The translations under genes and the position numbers were made by a program. From Kiritimatiellia bacterium (GTDB lineage Bacteria; Verrucomicrobiota; Kiritimatiellia; RFP12; UBA1067): a DNA stretch of 42,416 nt. The notes under the pieces are model-generated. The model had not been told where the DNA came from. It saw only the letters and a list, made by a program, of their open reading frames with translations, and searched no databases. Shown piece after piece: positions 41,731 through 42,416 of the stretch; positions within the stretch are counted from its first letter, which is position 1; the number at the start of each line of letters is the position of its first letter. The stretch spans positions 1 through 42,416 of the forward strand of contig JAFXEU010000074.1 in the NCBI GenBank assembly GCA_017520845.1. The letters are read 5' to 3'.

Positions 41731-42416
41731 ATGAAAAGAATATTAATGTTAGGGATGTTTTCTTTATTTCTGGTCTTTGATGCATTATCGGAGTCGATGT
41801 CAGATGAAGAGATATTAGCGACCCTTGCCACGGTGCAAAGAGGAGGGTGCGATCTAGATTTGTTTTCAAGTATGTATAAAAAAGCAATTGCGGCGTGTAA
41901 TGGTGACAAGGAACGACTTTCTCGTCTTTTTGTTAGGTTGGCAGTAGAAAAGCCACGATGTAAAAAATGGGCGATAACGAGTTTGTCTACACATGGAACA
42001 GCATCTGCATTGCCTTTTTTATATTCTCAAACAAATGACGTTCGAGTTTGTGAATCTGTGGCGTATGCGGTTGTTAATATAGAAGGAGTTACATCTAATT
42101 CGATCGCTATTGTAAATAAGGCGTTTAAAGACCCTCCAAGTAATAGTAATAAAAAATATGCTATTTGTGCATCAATACGAAAGAAAGCTTTGTTAAGCCC
42201 AAGGAATTCTGTTGGAAGGAATCTTGCGATAGAAAATCTTAAACGGTATGCCAAAGAAATTCCATCATTAGCAGTCTGGGCCGATGAATTTGTTGTATCG
42301 CTTGATCCTCAGTATGAAAATAGCGATGAAAGAATGAAGATTCTTGAAGAAATTGCAGAGACGAATCCTCATGATTTTCATCGACAACATGCAACAAATG
42401 CTGTAAAGCGGATAAA
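41731..42416 (+). CDS. Secreted helical protein of unknown function, 3' end outside window
   Basis: The frame is open from the ATG at 41731 to the window edge (228 codons, no stop), so the gene is partial here. AAAGGAG sits just upstream. An in-frame ATG at 41713 has no ribosome site and would spoil the signal peptide (MKRILMLGMFSLFLVFDALS). The protein resembles the preceding gene: ADEFVVSLDPQYENS at 184-198 aligns with VDRVACDLNPTYRHS there, and GTASALPFLYS near 89-99 aligns with GTTNDYPYLRS, with similar spacing. Helical repeats suggest a HEAT-like fold. Function is unknown, and it shares the low GC of its neighbour. Confidence 0.7.
   Translation, partial: MKRILMLGMFSLFLVFDALSESMSDEEILATLATVQRGGCDLDLFSSMYKKAIAACNGDKERLSRLFVRLAVEKPRCKKWAITSLSTHGTASALPFLYSQTNDVRVCESVAYAVVNIEGVTSNSIAIVNKAFKDPPSNSNKKYAICASIRKKALLSPRNSVGRNLAIENLKRYAKEIPSLAVWADEFVVSLDPQYENSDERMKILEEIAETNPHDFHRQHATNAVKRI

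Noticed and set aside
1-42416. CRISPR arrays, insertion sequences, tRNA or rRNA genes
   Set aside because: Looked for while reading both strands. No regularly spaced repeats, transposase motifs, cloverleaf arms or rRNA segments were recognised.

Overview
The window is a densely coded bacterial chromosome segment in which every supported gene lies on the + strand. Gene content points to an uncultured, probably anaerobic member of the PVC superphylum, with Kiritimatiellota or Lentisphaerota as the best guess. The clues are a two-subunit oxygen-sensitive class I fumarase, a secreted Gfo/Idh and DUF1080 sugar module, a multidomain secreted CotH protein, and a membrane-anchored metalloprotease with a calcium-loop motif. 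No rRNA or tRNA marker is present, so this placement is an inference.

Positions 1-455 are non-coding: a cluster of short hairpins, then a promoter. Positions 456-6433 hold a tightly coupled housekeeping run: gpmI, a cell-wall amidase, trxB, trxA, manA and the two fumarase subunits. Positions 6466-13042 look like an exported carbohydrate module: a Gfo/Idh oxidoreductase, a TIM-barrel/DUF1080 fusion, a Tat-exported phosphoesterase, an ACP-like protein, a NeuD-like acyltransferase and a double-domain SGNH esterase. A promoter at 13062-13089 drives an RpiB-GlyA fusion gene.

Era follows, then a four-gene membrane set (15745-19470) of TPR protein, ExbB-like protein, ExbD-like protein and a single-pass protein. 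After it come pyrE, ribBA, gpsA, a prepilin peptidase and two purine phosphoribosyltransferases. The ExbB/ExbD pair has lost every residue normally tied to the proton path, the most unusual molecular feature seen here. Positions 24312-32750 carry an M20 dipeptidase, a polyol dehydrogenase, a HIT protein, a DinG/XPD-type helicase, an RsmB-like methyltransferase and a radical SAM protein.

Positions 32947-42416 are an accessory region. It holds a 1658-residue secreted LTD/LamG/CotH protein, a strong terminator, a membrane-anchored protein ending in a metzincin-like protease domain, and two small tandem secreted genes that are related to each other. The last genes are clearly AT-richer than the rest. 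This end could be an effector or toxin locus with candidate partner (immunity-like) genes, but that is a hypothesis.

Many gene junctions overlap as ATGA or TGATG, implying translational coupling. Several promoters place an extended -10 box only 6-7 nt before the ATG, implying leaderless mRNAs.
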